Shown here piece by piece: positions 54,720-63,407 of a stretch of DNA of 64,000 nt (positions are counted from its first letter, which is position 1; every line of letters begins with the position of its first letter). The stretch is from Streptomyces sp. 71268 (lineage in GTDB: Bacteria; Actinomycetota; Actinomycetes; Streptomycetales; Streptomycetaceae). The notes beneath the pieces are model-generated. The model was not told the origin of the DNA. It saw only the letters and a program-made list of their open reading frames with translations, and did no database searches. The stretch is from positions 7,074,501 to 7,138,500 of the forward strand of contig NZ_CP114200.1 of assembly GCF_029392895.1 (NCBI RefSeq), written 5' to 3'. The position numbers and the translations under genes were made by a program.

Positions 54720-56158
54720 GGGTGCTTCTCCGGCGTCGGGCCGGCGGGGGCGATGGTGTGGGCGGTGGCGGCCACCGCGTTCACGTCGGCGTCGGCTGCG
54801 GGGACGGACAGGGCCAGCAGGGCGACGTCGTCGCCGGCGCCGTGGGGGAAGGTGTCGATGAGGGTGATGGTGTCCTCTACGAGCGCTGTCGCGCTGGCGG
54901 GCCCGGTGCGTTCGGTGAGGAAGGCGGTCAGGCCCTCCTCGTCGAGCATGTCGCCGTTTTCGGTGCGGGCTTCGGTCAGCCCGTCGGTGTAGAGCAGCAG
55001 TGCCTCGCCGGGTGCGAGGCGGAAGGTGGTGGAGGCGAAGCGTGCCTCGGCGAGGGCGCCGATGAGCATGCCGCCCTGGGGACGGATGGCCTGCGGGTGT
55101 ACGGGTTGGCTCGTGGGAGCGGGCAGGTGGTAGATCGGCGGGTGTCCGCCGGTGGCCACCGTCACGGTGAACCCTCCGTCTTCGTGCGGCTGAAGGAGGC
55201 CGAAGACGGCTGTGCAGTAGCGGGTGCCGTCCGCGGGGTCCAGCAGCAGCGCGCTGTTGAGCGCGGTCAGGACGGTGTCGGGGTCGGGGTCGATCAGCGC
55301 GGCGGCCCGCAGGGTGTAGCGGGTCAGGGAGGTCACGGCGGCGGCCTCGGGGCCTTTGCCGCACACGTCCCCGAGGAAGAACACCCAGCGCCCCGCGTCC
55401 AGGGGGAAGACGTCGTAGAAGTCGCCGCCCACGTCCTGCGGAGAGGCGGTGGCGTAGTGGCAGGCCAGCTCCAGCCCCGGAACCACCGGCAGCGCCGGCG
55501 GCAGCAGGGTGCGCTGCAAGGTGGCGGCGAACGCCTCGATCGACGCCTTGTCTCGCTCGGCCCGTGCCCGGGCCTCCTCCTGCTCCCTGCGCCGCTCCTG
55601 CTCGACGCGCAGGGCCTTCAGGGCCGCGAGCCGCATCTCCAGCTCGTCCAGGACGATCGCCGCGAGGTCGGCGAGCGTGCGGGTGTCCTCCTCGGTGATC
55701 GAGCGCGGCTTGACGTCGAGGATGTTCACCGTGCCCAGCCGGTGCCCGTCGTGGGTGATGATCGGGGCGGCGGCGTAGAACCTGACGCCCATCGGACCGG
55801 TGACCAGCCCGTTGTTGCAGGCGACGGGGTCGGCGAGAGTGTCGGGGATGACCAGGGTGTCGTCGGCGAGGACCGCCGAGCCGCAAAGGCCCGGCTCCCG
55901 GCTGATCTCGCCGACGCCCTCCAGACCGTGGGCGGCCTTGAACCAGATCCGATCCTCGTCCACGATCGTCACGGTCGCCACCGGCACCTTGAACAAACGG
56001 GCCGCCATCGCCGCCACCCGGTCGTACGCCCCATCCGGCGGGGTATCGAGGATGTCGTACCGGCGCACCGCCGCCAAGCGGTGCGCCTCCTCCACTGCGC
56101 TGGGCGCTTGTCGCCCGGGGGAATTCCCCCACGCGACAGCATGTCCCGCTTGCGGCAT
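54716..56158 (-). CDS. GAF-PP2C (SpoIIE-type) phosphatase
   Basis: A 480-aa phosphatase of the partner-switching type. The GAF domain (about 40-185) contains RRYDILDTPPDGAYDRVAAM and SREPGLCGSAVLADDTLVIP; a coiled linker (EQERRREQEEARARAERDKA) follows; the PP2C domain (about 230-465) has GGDFYDVF, FLGDVCGKG and HGAGDDVALLAL. ATG 56158 has GAGGAGAGG upstream. Translationally coupled to the STAS antagonist, its probable substrate. The GAF signal is unknown. Confidence 0.93.
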   Translation of the reverse strand: MPQAGHAVAWGNSPGRQAPSAVEEAHRLAAVRRYDILDTPPDGAYDRVAAMAARLFKVPVATVTIVDEDRIWFKAAHGLEGVGEISREPGLCGSAVLADDTLVIPDTLADPVACNNGLVTGPMGVRFYAAAPIITHDGHRLGTVNILDVKPRSITEEDTRTLADLAAIVLDELEMRLAALKALRVEQERRREQEEARARAERDKASIEAFAATLQRTLLPPALPVVPGLELACHYATASPQDVGGDFYDVFPLDAGRWVFFLGDVCGKGPEAAAVTSLTRYTLRAAALIDPDPDTVLTALNSALLLDPADGTRYCTAVFGLLQPHEDGGFTVTVATGGHPPIYHLPAPTSQPVHPQAIRPQGGMLIGALAEARFASTTFRLAPGEALLLYTDGLTEARTENGDMLDEEGLTAFLTERTGPASATALVEDTITLIDTFPHGAGDDVALLALSVPAADADVNAVAATAHTIAPAGPTPEKHP

Positions 56159-56544
56159 TGCTCTACCTCTCCTCGCCGGCCAGCCACCGTGGTCGGCGCC
56201 GCAGCGAGGATAGTGCCGCCCCCGCCCTTCAAGAAACCGACGTCTTCTGAGGAACGGCCAACGATCACCGAAGGGAGCCCCAGGGCCTTCAACAACTCCC
56301 TCAACAACCCCGCCCCTCCACAACCCGCCGACACCCTGTGCTGAGGAGATCCGGGCCCACACGGCCCCATCCGGATCACACCCGGCCGCCGTCGCGCCAC
56401 CCGTTGCACGACGGCCCACCCAACAGGCTTCCTGGTCCGCGCCGACGGCGGCACCACGGTCCTGCCCCGATGACGTCCGGTACAGCCTCCGCCTCACCGA
56501 CGACTGGTGGACAGGGTGCGAGCTGAGTGCGGGGCCCTCTGCTC
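56159..56544. other. Gap upstream of the PP2C gene
   Basis: 386 bp without a supported gene, although the frame of the phosphatase is open through it. It should hold the promoter of the PP2C-STAS pair and the end of the MerR transcript. Confidence 0.45.
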
Positions 56545-56895
56545 TCAGCTGTAGTAGGCGATCTTGTCGTCGAGGACCTCCAGGGCCCGGCGCAGCGCCG
56601 CCACGCGCTGCTCCAGGGTGGCACGGCGCTCGCGGAGGAAGGCGACCCGCTCCTGCGCAGAATGCTCGGCGCGCAGCATGGCGACGAACGCCCGCAGGTC
56701 CGCTATGCCGAGGCCGGCGTCACGAAAGCACGTGACCAGGCCGATCCAGAAGAGATCGTCCTCGGTGTACTCCCGGCGCCCGCCGGTGGAGCGCCGAATA
56801 GGGCCGATGAGCCCTTCACGCTCGTAGTAGCGCAGTGTGTCGAGGGAGACACCGGTGCGGTCGGCCGCTGCTGCAGGGGTGAGGCGGGTGGTCAC
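56545..56895 (-). CDS. MerR-family transcriptional regulator
   Basis: A 116-aa regulator. MerR HTH: AADRTGVSLDTLRYYEREGL, GGRREYTEDDLFWIGLV. The C-terminal antiparallel helix EERVAFLRERRATLEQRVA-type makes the dimer; there is no cysteine-based metal site. GTG 56895 has AAGGAGCC upstream, 22 bp after the aldo-keto reductase stop, so the two are one operon. It probably acts at the palindromic promoter upstream of the reductase. Confidence 0.92.
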   Translation of the reverse strand: MTTRLTPAAAADRTGVSLDTLRYYEREGLIGPIRRSTGGRREYTEDDLFWIGLVTCFRDAGLGIADLRAFVAMLRAEHSAQERVAFLRERRATLEQRVAALRRALEVLDDKIAYYS

Positions 56896-56917
56896 AGGGC
56901 TCCTTGTCCGACCGTTG

Positions 56918-57862
56918 CTACCGCGCTTCGGCGAAGCGCGCCAGGTGCTCGTCGTCGAGCTGCACACGGCGTGCGGCGAGCGCCTCCTCGATCTGCTCCA
57001 CCCGGCTCACGCCGACGATGGGGTCGATCCCCCGGCGCATCAGCCACGCGAGGACGATCTGGTTCCTCGTGGCCGTCAGCTCATTGGCCACATCGTCTAG
57101 GACCGAGAGCACCCGGGTGGTACCCGGGTGATCATAAGTGGGTGGAAGTGGCTTGTCTGCGCGCACGTAGGAACCCCACATCAGCGAGCTGTACGACCAC
57201 GTGGTGAGCCCCTGCGACTGCGCGAAGTCCAGATCCTCGTCAGTGAGCAGGCGATGGCCACTCTCCGCGAGGGGGGTCAGTGGGCGCGGCTGGACGAGTG
57301 AGTGGCGCAGTTGCAGGGCCGTCCACGCTTCCACGCCCTGCTCCTGGGCGAGTGACCGGGCGCGCTCGACGCGCCAGGCAGCATGATTCGCCGCCCCAAC
57401 CCGTAGAGCCGTTCCCTTCGCGACCAGCTCGCCGAAGGCGCCAACGGTCTCCTCCAGCGGCACGGTGCGGTCCTCGGCATGAGCCCAGAGGAGATCGACG
57501 TGATCGACTCCGAGACGCCCCAGGCTTCCCTCAACACCAGTGCGTATGGCAGGGGCGGAAAGTCCTTCGGCGCTCTGTGGCCAGGAGTGCGGGACGAGCG
57601 GGTTATGCCGGACCTTCGTCGCGATCCGCACCGCGTCGCGCGCGCCGGGGCGGGCGCGGAGCCACGCGCCGATGACACGCTCGCTGGCACCGCCGACGCC
57701 ACTCGGATCAACCCAGAAGGAATAGCAGTTCGCGGTGTCGAGCCAGACGCCACCTCCGCCGACGAAGGCATCGAGGACCGCGAAAGCCTCGTCCGGGCCG
57801 ACGCGGGTGCCGAAGTCCATCGTCCCCAGGACGATCTGGGGGTCAGTGGTGTTGGTATCCAT
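56918..57862 (-). CDS. Aldo/keto reductase (Tas/YajO-like)
   Basis: A 314-aa NADPH-dependent reductase of the AKR family. It begins PQIVLGTMDFGTRVGPDEAF. The tetrad is seen as Asp and Tyr in VWLDTANCYSFW, Lys in RIATKV and His in DLLWAHAEDRT. The C-terminal cofactor region is ATRNQIVLAWLMRRGIDPI. First gene of an operon with MerR, driven by a MerR-type promoter. Relatives detoxify aldehydes. Confidence 0.92.
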   Translation of the reverse strand: MDTNTTDPQIVLGTMDFGTRVGPDEAFAVLDAFVGGGGVWLDTANCYSFWVDPSGVGGASERVIGAWLRARPGARDAVRIATKVRHNPLVPHSWPQSAEGLSAPAIRTGVEGSLGRLGVDHVDLLWAHAEDRTVPLEETVGAFGELVAKGTALRVGAANHAAWRVERARSLAQEQGVEAWTALQLRHSLVQPRPLTPLAESGHRLLTDEDLDFAQSQGLTTWSYSSLMWGSYVRADKPLPPTYDHPGTTRVLSVLDDVANELTATRNQIVLAWLMRRGIDPIVGVSRVEQIEEALAARRVQLDDEHLARFAEAR

Positions 57863-57876
57863 GCCCCTCATACTCG

Positions 57877-57898
57877 GATCTGGAGCGCGCTCCAGATC
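57877..57898 (-). promoter_or_regulatory. MerR-type operator-promoter of the AKR-merR operon
   Basis: A perfect 22-bp palindrome with half-site GATCTGGAGCG lies 15-36 bp upstream of the reductase ATG. On the minus strand it begins within a TTGATC -35 and is followed, after a 19-bp spacer, by GAGTAT as a poor -10. The over-long 19-bp spacer bridged by a palindrome is the hallmark of MerR-activated promoters. Confidence 0.75.
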
Positions 57899-57900
57899 AA

Positions 57901-58221
57901 GTGCGCTCGGGGAGAAAATTCGGGACCCGGTCTCCGGCAGCCGCCGCCGAAGGCGACCGGGGCCTCGATCCCGGCCTCGTCCAGGACGAGGACTCGTCAC
58001 ACGGGCTTCGCCAGGTTCTGGTCGGCGACCTTCAAGCGCGCTCCGCCCTGCTCGCTCTGCCTGAGTGGCGGATGCGGCGGGCTCTGCGTCTGGGCCTGAT
58101 CCCGCCGGCCAGCGCGGACGGGCGCTGGCCGGCCAGCGTCGCCGAGGACGCCGTCGCTCGCCTGGAGACCCTTCGCGAGCAGATCGGCGTCCTGCCGGAT
58201 GCGGGACGGGTTCCTGCGTAA
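57901..58221 (+). pseudogene. Fragment of an actinomycete mobile-element protein
   Basis: The frame ends with ALLALPEWRMRRALRLGLIP, DGRWPASVAEDAVARLETL and EQIGVLPDAGRVPA, then a stop. This resembles the N-terminal part of a longer protein common in Streptomyces plasmid-like elements. The sequence before about 58,000 lacks coding character. Confidence 0.4.
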
Positions 58222-58488
58222 GGCCCCTCCACCTGATCGGTCGGCCGCCCCTGACCTCACCGACGCGACAAGCTCGACTACCGCGTCTGGCCATCCTGTG
58301 AGGCCGGGTCAACGGCTCACCACGGCCAACACACCGTCGCGAGCGAGCCAGGGCCACTGTGCGAAACAGCCATCGACCGCGAACTGGCGGTCCGCAGGCG
58401 GCATTACATCCGAGGTTCGGGGCAACTGAGCGTCAGACCGGTCGCCTTGAGACCGGATCTTCGAGCGACCGATCCGAAGGAGCGAGAG

Positions 58489-58755
58489 ATGACTACGCAG
58501 TACGGCAACCAGCCGGTCGGGCGGCACCACGCCGTGGCCAGGAACAGTGCCAGCGAGAACGTTCTCAGCATCATCGCGATCGTGCTGGGCGCGATCGGTC
58601 TCCTCTTCCTGCCCATCGTGTTCGGACTGGGAGGGCTGATCCTGGCCATCATCGCCAAATTCGCCCGACACGAACGGCTGTCCACCATCGCCCTGATAGT
58701 CGGCGCCGTTGGACTCATCGGCGGAATGGCCCTCGGTGCCATCATCGCAGGCTAG
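58489..58755 (+). CDS. Small DUF4190-like membrane protein
   Basis: An 88-aa protein with two helices (NVLSIIAIVLGAIGLLFLPI and LSTIALIVGAVGLIGGMALG) joined by LAIIAKFARHER. GAAGGAG lies before the ATG. DUF4190 proteins of this shape are widespread in actinomycetes and have no known function. Confidence 0.85.
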   Translation: MTTQYGNQPVGRHHAVARNSASENVLSIIAIVLGAIGLLFLPIVFGLGGLILAIIAKFARHERLSTIALIVGAVGLIGGMALGAIIAG

Positions 58756-59133
58756 GTTTCAGCTGGACTTCACTGTCTGACCCGGTCCCTCGCTGAGGGC
58801 GGGGTGTAGCGGGACATCGATCGTGCGGGGGCGGTCTCACGGCGGCCGCCCCACCCGTTCGAGCCCCTTGTCCCAGGTGCGTGTGCCGTGACAGTGGGGA
58901 AGGCCTGCGCGCGCATGGCCAGGAGGCCGTTTCAGTTGGTGACTCCGCGGTAGCAGACGCGGGTTGCCCACGGCGCCGGGACCCGCGCCGCACCAACCAA
59001 CCAGCACACCGCACGCCCCGAACACCCAACGAGCCTGGCTCCGTTCCGCCGGCCATCGCCGGCCCACCCACCACCGCCGATCACGCTGATCGATGGACGA
59101 AGGCAAACAGGACCTTTTGGGGGGCGTTGCCGC
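58756..59133. other. Unassigned island sequence
   Basis: 378 bp with no supported gene; the frames show no family. Probably non-coding remains between the DUF4190 gene and the kinase relic. Confidence 0.4.
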
Positions 59134-59800
59134 TTAGTGCATGCGCGGGTACCGATCGGTGCGCGTGGCGTCGCCAACCCTCTGCTGCTCGCGCGCTTCG
59201 TCGGAAGTTGGTGTCTTCACCGCATTGAGAGCGGGCAGCAGCAGTCGAAAGGTGCAGCCTTCTCCAGGGGCGGTGTCGAGGGCGATGTGGCCCCCGTGCG
59301 CTGTGGCGAGGGATTGGGCGATGGCGAGACCGAGACCAGAGCCGCCGGTGGCACGGGTGCGGGAGTCGTCGGTGCGGTAGAAGCGATCGAGGACGCGATC
59401 GCGTTCGGGAGCGGTGAGACCTGGACCCTGGTCGGCTACCTCCAGGACGGCGTGGGCGCCGATGGTGCCGACGCCGATCCGGATGGGGGTGCCGGCGGGA
59501 GTGTGAGTGATGGCGTTGCCGATGAGGTTGGTGACGACTTGGCGCAGTCGCGCTTCGTCGGCGTCGGCGGGCGCGGTGGCGGGTTCTCCGCCGCCGGGGC
59601 CGGTGAGAGTCAGGGGTCGGGTGGCGTCCAGGGCGCGTACGTCGTGCAGGGCGTCCGCGGCCAGGGTGCGCAGGTCCGTGGGGGCGAGGTCGAGGGAGGA
59701 GGAGGGCAGCCGGGGTGAGCCGCGGGCACGCGGCGAGAGTAGTCGCCGGAGGCGATCGCGGTAACGGTCTCCTTGATCCGGGACAGGGGACGCAGCCCGC
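59134..59800 (-). pseudogene. Histidine kinase relic lacking its phosphotransfer domain
   Basis: The minus strand holds a HAMP-like piece (RPLSRIKETVTAIASGDYSR, 59,726-59,800) and, after a frame change near 59,705, the tail of a linker and a full HATPase_c domain (RLRQVVTNLIGNAITH, LEVADQGPGL, SGLGLAIAQSLATAHGG) to the stop at 59,134. The HisKA block with the phosphorylated His, which should lie between them, is deleted. The sensor region is also gone. Confidence 0.8.
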
Positions 59801-60011
59801 GCCGGCGTGATAGCGCTCCACACTGGCGACTGCTGGACCGTGAGCGATAACGGCAGGCGCTTTCGCCCGGCCACCCGACAACAAGCGATCGAAGCTGTGC
59901 AGCGGCAGGTACTTCCATGCTCCCGTTCGCGCTCGTGCAGAAGGTCGAGCATGTTGGTCGGTGGCGGAGCGCGGCTTTCTGGCGGCATGGATTGCACAGC
60001 CCATCCCGCGC

Positions 60012-60206
60012 TTATGGAAGCATCAGCTCTGTCCGGATCGGATCAATCCGTGGGACAAGGGTCGCGATCCCCCCTCGGACATCGACTGGTAGCCCACGGG
60101 AGCCCAGATGGTGCTGGTTGAGATCGATCTCAACCAGCACTTTGTGTTTCCCGGGGCCATAGGTGAGTCGTAGCCCGAGCTGCTTGTAGATCGCGGCTGT
60201 GCCTGT
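60012..60206 (-). pseudogene. C-terminal relic of a second serine recombinase
   Basis: A 64-residue end: TAAIYKQLGLRLTYGPGKHK, VLVEIDLNQHHLGSRGLPVD, VRGGIATLV. It parallels the recombinase end at 43.2-43.4 kb (IYRRLGLHLTY) and likewise reads VRGG through the 14-bp core. Upstream the frame breaks (stop next to 60,206). An internal 30-bp perfect palindrome lies at 60,111-60,140. Confidence 0.65.
60068..60081. other. Right attachment-core candidate (attR)
   Basis: Exact second copy of TCCCCCCTCGGACA found in the tRNA-Leu 3' end. The rest of the tRNA is not duplicated. Confidence 0.5.
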
Positions 60207-60303
60207 TCAGCGAGACTCAAGGGTCGACCCGGCCCCTGTGTCTTAGCTGAGAGCATTCGTGGGTTGGATAGGCATCTGCTTGGTGTGATGTGGATGCGCG
60301 GGC

Positions 60304-61035
60304 CTATCCCTGGGCGGTGGGGCGAATGACGATGTCACCTACGTCAACACCGTCCGGCTGCTCGATGGCGAAGGCGATGGCGCGGGCCACCGCGTCCGGC
60401 GAGAGAGCGATCTCCATCATCTTGTCGATCTGGTCCTTCACGGCCGGATCCATGCGCTCTGCGAAGTCCGTACGGACGGCGCCGGGCGAGACGACGGTCA
60501 CGCGCAGGCTGTCCCCGGCCTCCTGGCGCAGGCCCTCGGAGATGGTGCGCACGGCGTTCTTCGTGCCGGCGTACACCGACTGGAGCGGCACGATGCGCAG
60601 TCCGGCGGTGGACACGGTGTTGACGAAGTGTCCGAAGCCCTGCTCCCGGAAGATGGGAAGGGCTGCGGCGATCCCGTACAGGACCCCTTTGAGGTTGACG
60701 TCGATCATCTCCTCCCAGTCCTGGACGCGCAGGTCATCCAGGCGGGAGATCAGACCGACCCCGGCATTGCTGACGAGGACGTCGAGCTTGCCGTATCGAT
60801 CGCGTGCCAGCTTGACGAGGCCGGAAAGGTCCTCGTGTCGCGTCACGTCCGTACGCGCCCAGGCGGCTTCACCGCCGGCCTTTTCGATGCGGGCGGCCAG
60901 GGCCTCAAGGCGTTCCGGACGGCGTGCCCCGAGGACGATCTTCGCGCCGCGCTCGGCGAGCAGGAGCGCGGTCGCCTCACCGATGCCGCTGCTGGCGCCC
61001 GTGATCGCCACGACTTTGCCGTCGATTCCCGACAT
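60304..61035 (-). CDS. SDR-family oxidoreductase
   Basis: A 243-aa classical short-chain dehydrogenase. NADP-binding VVAITGASSGIGEATALLL, the NAG motif VLVSNAGVG, catalytic Ser in VNTVSTAG and YAGTK with the normal Lys. Divergent from a TetR gene and sharing its inverted-repeat operator, so induced when TetR is relieved. Substrate unknown. Confidence 0.94.
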   Translation of the reverse strand: MSGIDGKVVAITGASSGIGEATALLLAERGAKIVLGARRPERLEALAARIEKAGGEAAWARTDVTRHEDLSGLVKLARDRYGKLDVLVSNAGVGLISRLDDLRVQDWEEMIDVNLKGVLYGIAAALPIFREQGFGHFVNTVSTAGLRIVPLQSVYAGTKNAVRTISEGLRQEAGDSLRVTVVSPGAVRTDFAERMDPAVKDQIDKMMEIALSPDAVARAIAFAIEQPDGVDVGDIVIRPTAQG

Positions 61036-61086
61036 GGGGGACCGCCCTTCCAGCGGAGGAGTGCGGGCGGCCGTGCCCTACAGTGA

Positions 61087-61137
61087 AACTGGAGGCGCCG
61101 CCACTTCAACCCACAGTAAGTGGCGGCGCCTCCGGTT
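61087..61137. promoter_or_regulatory. Long inverted-repeat operator between SDR and TetR genes
   Basis: Two 20-bp arms (61087-61106 and 61118-61137) are inverted copies with one mismatch, separated by 11 bp. Each arm contains a quasi-palindrome TGGCGGCGCCTCCA, so two TetR dimers could bind back to back. Confidence 0.7.
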
Positions 61138-61164
61138 AGCAAACGGAGACAGGGAGAGCCCTTG

Positions 61165-61755
61165 ATGGCCCGGGACACGGGACGCCCGCTGAGGGCTGAC
61201 GCGCAACGCAACCGCGACAAGATCCTGGCCGCCGCGGTGCGTGTGTTCACTGAGCAGGGACTGAACGCGCATTTCGAACGCGTCGCCAAGGAAGCGGGTG
61301 TGGGAACCGGCACCCTCTACCGCAACTTCCCGACCAGGGAAGCTCTGATCGAGGCGGCGTACCGCAACGAAGTGGCCCGGCTGTGCGACGCCGTCCCCGG
61401 CCTCCTTGCGGCGATGTCGCCCCCCGAGGCTCTGCGAGCCTGGACCCGCCGCTTCATCGACTATGCCACCGCCAAACTCGGCATGGCCGACGCCCTGCGA
61501 GCCGTTGTCAACTCGGGGACCAATCCCTACGCCGACAGCCACGAGATGATTCAGGCCGCCCTGGCCTCCCTCATGGACGCCAATACCGCTGCCGGAACGA
61601 TCCGGTCAGACATCAGCCCGACCGACATGTTCGCCGCCCTCGCTGGTATCGCCCTCACCTCGGCCAAGCCCGAGCAGCGAGAGCAGGCCGAACGCCTCCT
61701 CGACCTCACCCTGGACGGGCTGAGAACCGCGCCCTCAAGGCTTCCGGACGACTGA
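61165..61755 (+). CDS. TetR-family transcriptional regulator
   Basis: A 196-aa repressor. HTH: RNRDKILAAAVRVFTEQGLN, VGTGTLYRNFPTREALIEAA. The ATG at 61165 has AGGGAGAG eight bases upstream. The C-terminal domain (RRFIDYATAKLGMADALRAV) is of the SACE_7040/TetR_C type. Divergent from the SDR and predicted to bind the inverted repeats between them. Confidence 0.93.
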   Translation: MARDTGRPLRADAQRNRDKILAAAVRVFTEQGLNAHFERVAKEAGVGTGTLYRNFPTREALIEAAYRNEVARLCDAVPGLLAAMSPPEALRAWTRRFIDYATAKLGMADALRAVVNSGTNPYADSHEMIQAALASLMDANTAAGTIRSDISPTDMFAALAGIALTSAKPEQREQAERLLDLTLDGLRTAPSRLPDD

Positions 61756-61869
61756 TGACAGAAGAGCGGACATCATCGAAGCCGTAGTTCAGCGGCCTGT
61801 TCCGGTAGTGCCCGCACGCGGTCTGAAAGCTCGTTCGTTGGTTGTGGTCATGGGCGGGGGCCTTGCTGA

Positions 61870-62030
61870 TGTCAGGCTGTGGGTGGGTGAACTGGGCGCT
61901 CCGCATAAGCGGTTCGTGCACCGGTTCAACCGGGGGAGCCGCGGCGATCCGCGCTCGCCTATGTGCGAGGGCTGATCGCCGCGGCTGGAGCGAAAGAACG
62001 GCTGGGTCTGGCTCAGGCCAGGGTGTATCC
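61870..62030 (+). mobile_element. IS701-family transposase N-terminal relic
   Basis: Three frames together spell the N-terminal motif of IS701 transposases: KRFVHRFNR, then EPRR-like RSALAYVRGLIA, then LERKNGW. Multiple indels; no terminal repeats seen. The relic abuts the 3' end of the secreted-protein gene. Confidence 0.6.
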
Positions 62031-62705
62031 CAGTGCGCCTCCGTGAATCTGACCCTCACAGTTCGACTGGATGGAGTCGAAGATCTGGCGGTTCTCGTTC
62101 CGCAGGCATCGGAACAGTTGAACGGTGGCGACTCCGGCCGGCTGGGTTGTGTAGAGCCAGCCGAGACGGGTCACATACTGCTGGCCCTCACAGTTGACGT
62201 CTGTGGTGGTGAAGTGGTCGCCCCTGACCTGGCAGAGGTACAACGGTGTGGTGCCAGCGGCCGCGTAGGTGTACAGCGACCCGAGCGGCCCCTGAAGCTG
62301 GTAACCGGCGGGGTGGTACCAGGTGTTGCTCTGAGTGTCGGAGCTCTTGTGGTAGCGGTTGAGGACGAACGTGGGCCCGGGTGTGTGCGGCTCTCCCGCA
62401 CAGAGGTACTCGACCGCGACCTGCACGTATCCGTTCGGGAGTTCATTGACCACGCTGGGGCCCTTGACCAGTTTGCACTGGGCGGGGGCGAACCCCTTGG
62501 ACACGGCATTGTCCATCGCGGTGCCGACGGCCGACTGCACCGCGACGTTGTACGGCCCGCTTCCCAGGCCTCCGATGGAGAGCTGTACCGGTCCGACGGA
62601 TGCGGCGGTCCGCTCGGCCGGGGCGGCGGATGCCGGGGTGACGAGGGCCATGGTGATGGCGGCGATAGCCGCGGTCATTACGCTGAGACGGCGCACTAAA
62701 TTCAT
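62013..62705 (-). CDS. Secreted Cys-containing repeat protein, unknown
   Basis: A 230-aa exported protein. Signal peptide residues 1-28 (AAIAAITMALVTPASA). The first domain (about 35-120) is YNVAVQSAVGTAMDNAVSKG-like; two C-terminal repeats end in NCEGQ (DHFTTTDVNCEGQ and RQIFDSIQSNCEGQ), each preceded by a Leu-Cys turn and followed by a LGW/LGY strand. These repeats resemble small beta-trefoil/propeller repeats in secreted actinomycete proteins. ATG 62705 fits the GAGGAA site; the upstream GTG is too close. Confidence 0.8.
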   Translation of the reverse strand: MNLVRRLSVMTAAIAAITMALVTPASAAPAERTAASVGPVQLSIGGLGSGPYNVAVQSAVGTAMDNAVSKGFAPAQCKLVKGPSVVNELPNGYVQVAVEYLCAGEPHTPGPTFVLNRYHKSSDTQSNTWYHPAGYQLQGPLGSLYTYAAAGTTPLYLCQVRGDHFTTTDVNCEGQQYVTRLGWLYTTQPAGVATVQLFRCLRNENRQIFDSIQSNCEGQIHGGALGYTLA

Positions 62706-63159
62706 GAAGGCCACTTCCTCGGGTCAGTGGAATCATGCGGTGAGTACGGGCAATGCCTGGCATGCCAGAAGCGGGGTAGTCGCAATCCGTGGCGACCCCC
62801 GCGCGCCAAGCTAAGCACGGACGCGCCTCTTCAACCAGAACGCCTGCGGCGTAAAGCTTGTAACACGATTTGGTCCAGGTGCGCCGGTAGCCATAACGAG
62901 TGTGGCGATTCGGCCGTTCATGAGGGAGTGGGTTTCCCCGGGGGACGTGAATGTTAGCCGGCTTCGGGCGGGGTCCATGGTGCCCCCTACCAGGTGAAGA
63001 CCGTGCGGGAAGAGTCGATCGAAGCACGGGTGATCTTTGGTTTCCTTGGTTCCTTCAACCAGACCACCCAGAATTCGGCCAATACCCGAACCAGATATGC
63101 GGGACCCGGCTCCGTCTCCACGGTCGCGGTCGCGGGCATGCAGGCGTCGAGCGAGAGAC

Positions 63160-63393
63160 GATCAAACAGAACGGCGACCTGGAGAACGACGAGAGGCCGC
63201 AGGCACCGGAGAAGAGCGGCTTCAACGGCAAGAAGCACACCTGGACCTTCATCTGGAATACCGAATACCGGCTGACCGAGGTCATAACCCCAGAGGGTAA
63301 ACGCCGGCGATACGCCTGGAATTCACTCGGCCGTCGCATATCCAGACAGCGGCTAGCCGAAAACGGTTCGGCGGTGGAGCGGGTGGACGCGAG
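63160..63393 (+). pseudogene. RHS/YD-repeat fragment
   Basis: A frame reads FNGKKHTWTFIWNTEYRLTE, VITPEGKRRRYAWNSLGRRI and SRQRLAENGSAVERVD, typical of YD repeats near the core of an RHS protein. No start or RHS head or tip. It is a stray piece, about 10 kb from the RHS pseudogene. Confidence 0.7.
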
Positions 63394-63407
63394 GGGAATG
63401 ATCGTCG

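Larger units (their letters stand above)
43224..60081. mobile_element. Eroded genomic island at tRNA-Leu (about 16.9 kb)
   Basis: Bounded by the 14-bp direct repeats and by serine-recombinase C-termini at both ends. Inside, gene density is low and frames are often broken; there is Tn3 debris, small AICE/plasmid-like genes, an RHS gene, and segments of lower GC content. The flanks to the left are intact housekeeping genes. No replication or transfer gene is intact, so the island is probably immobile. Confidence 0.6.
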
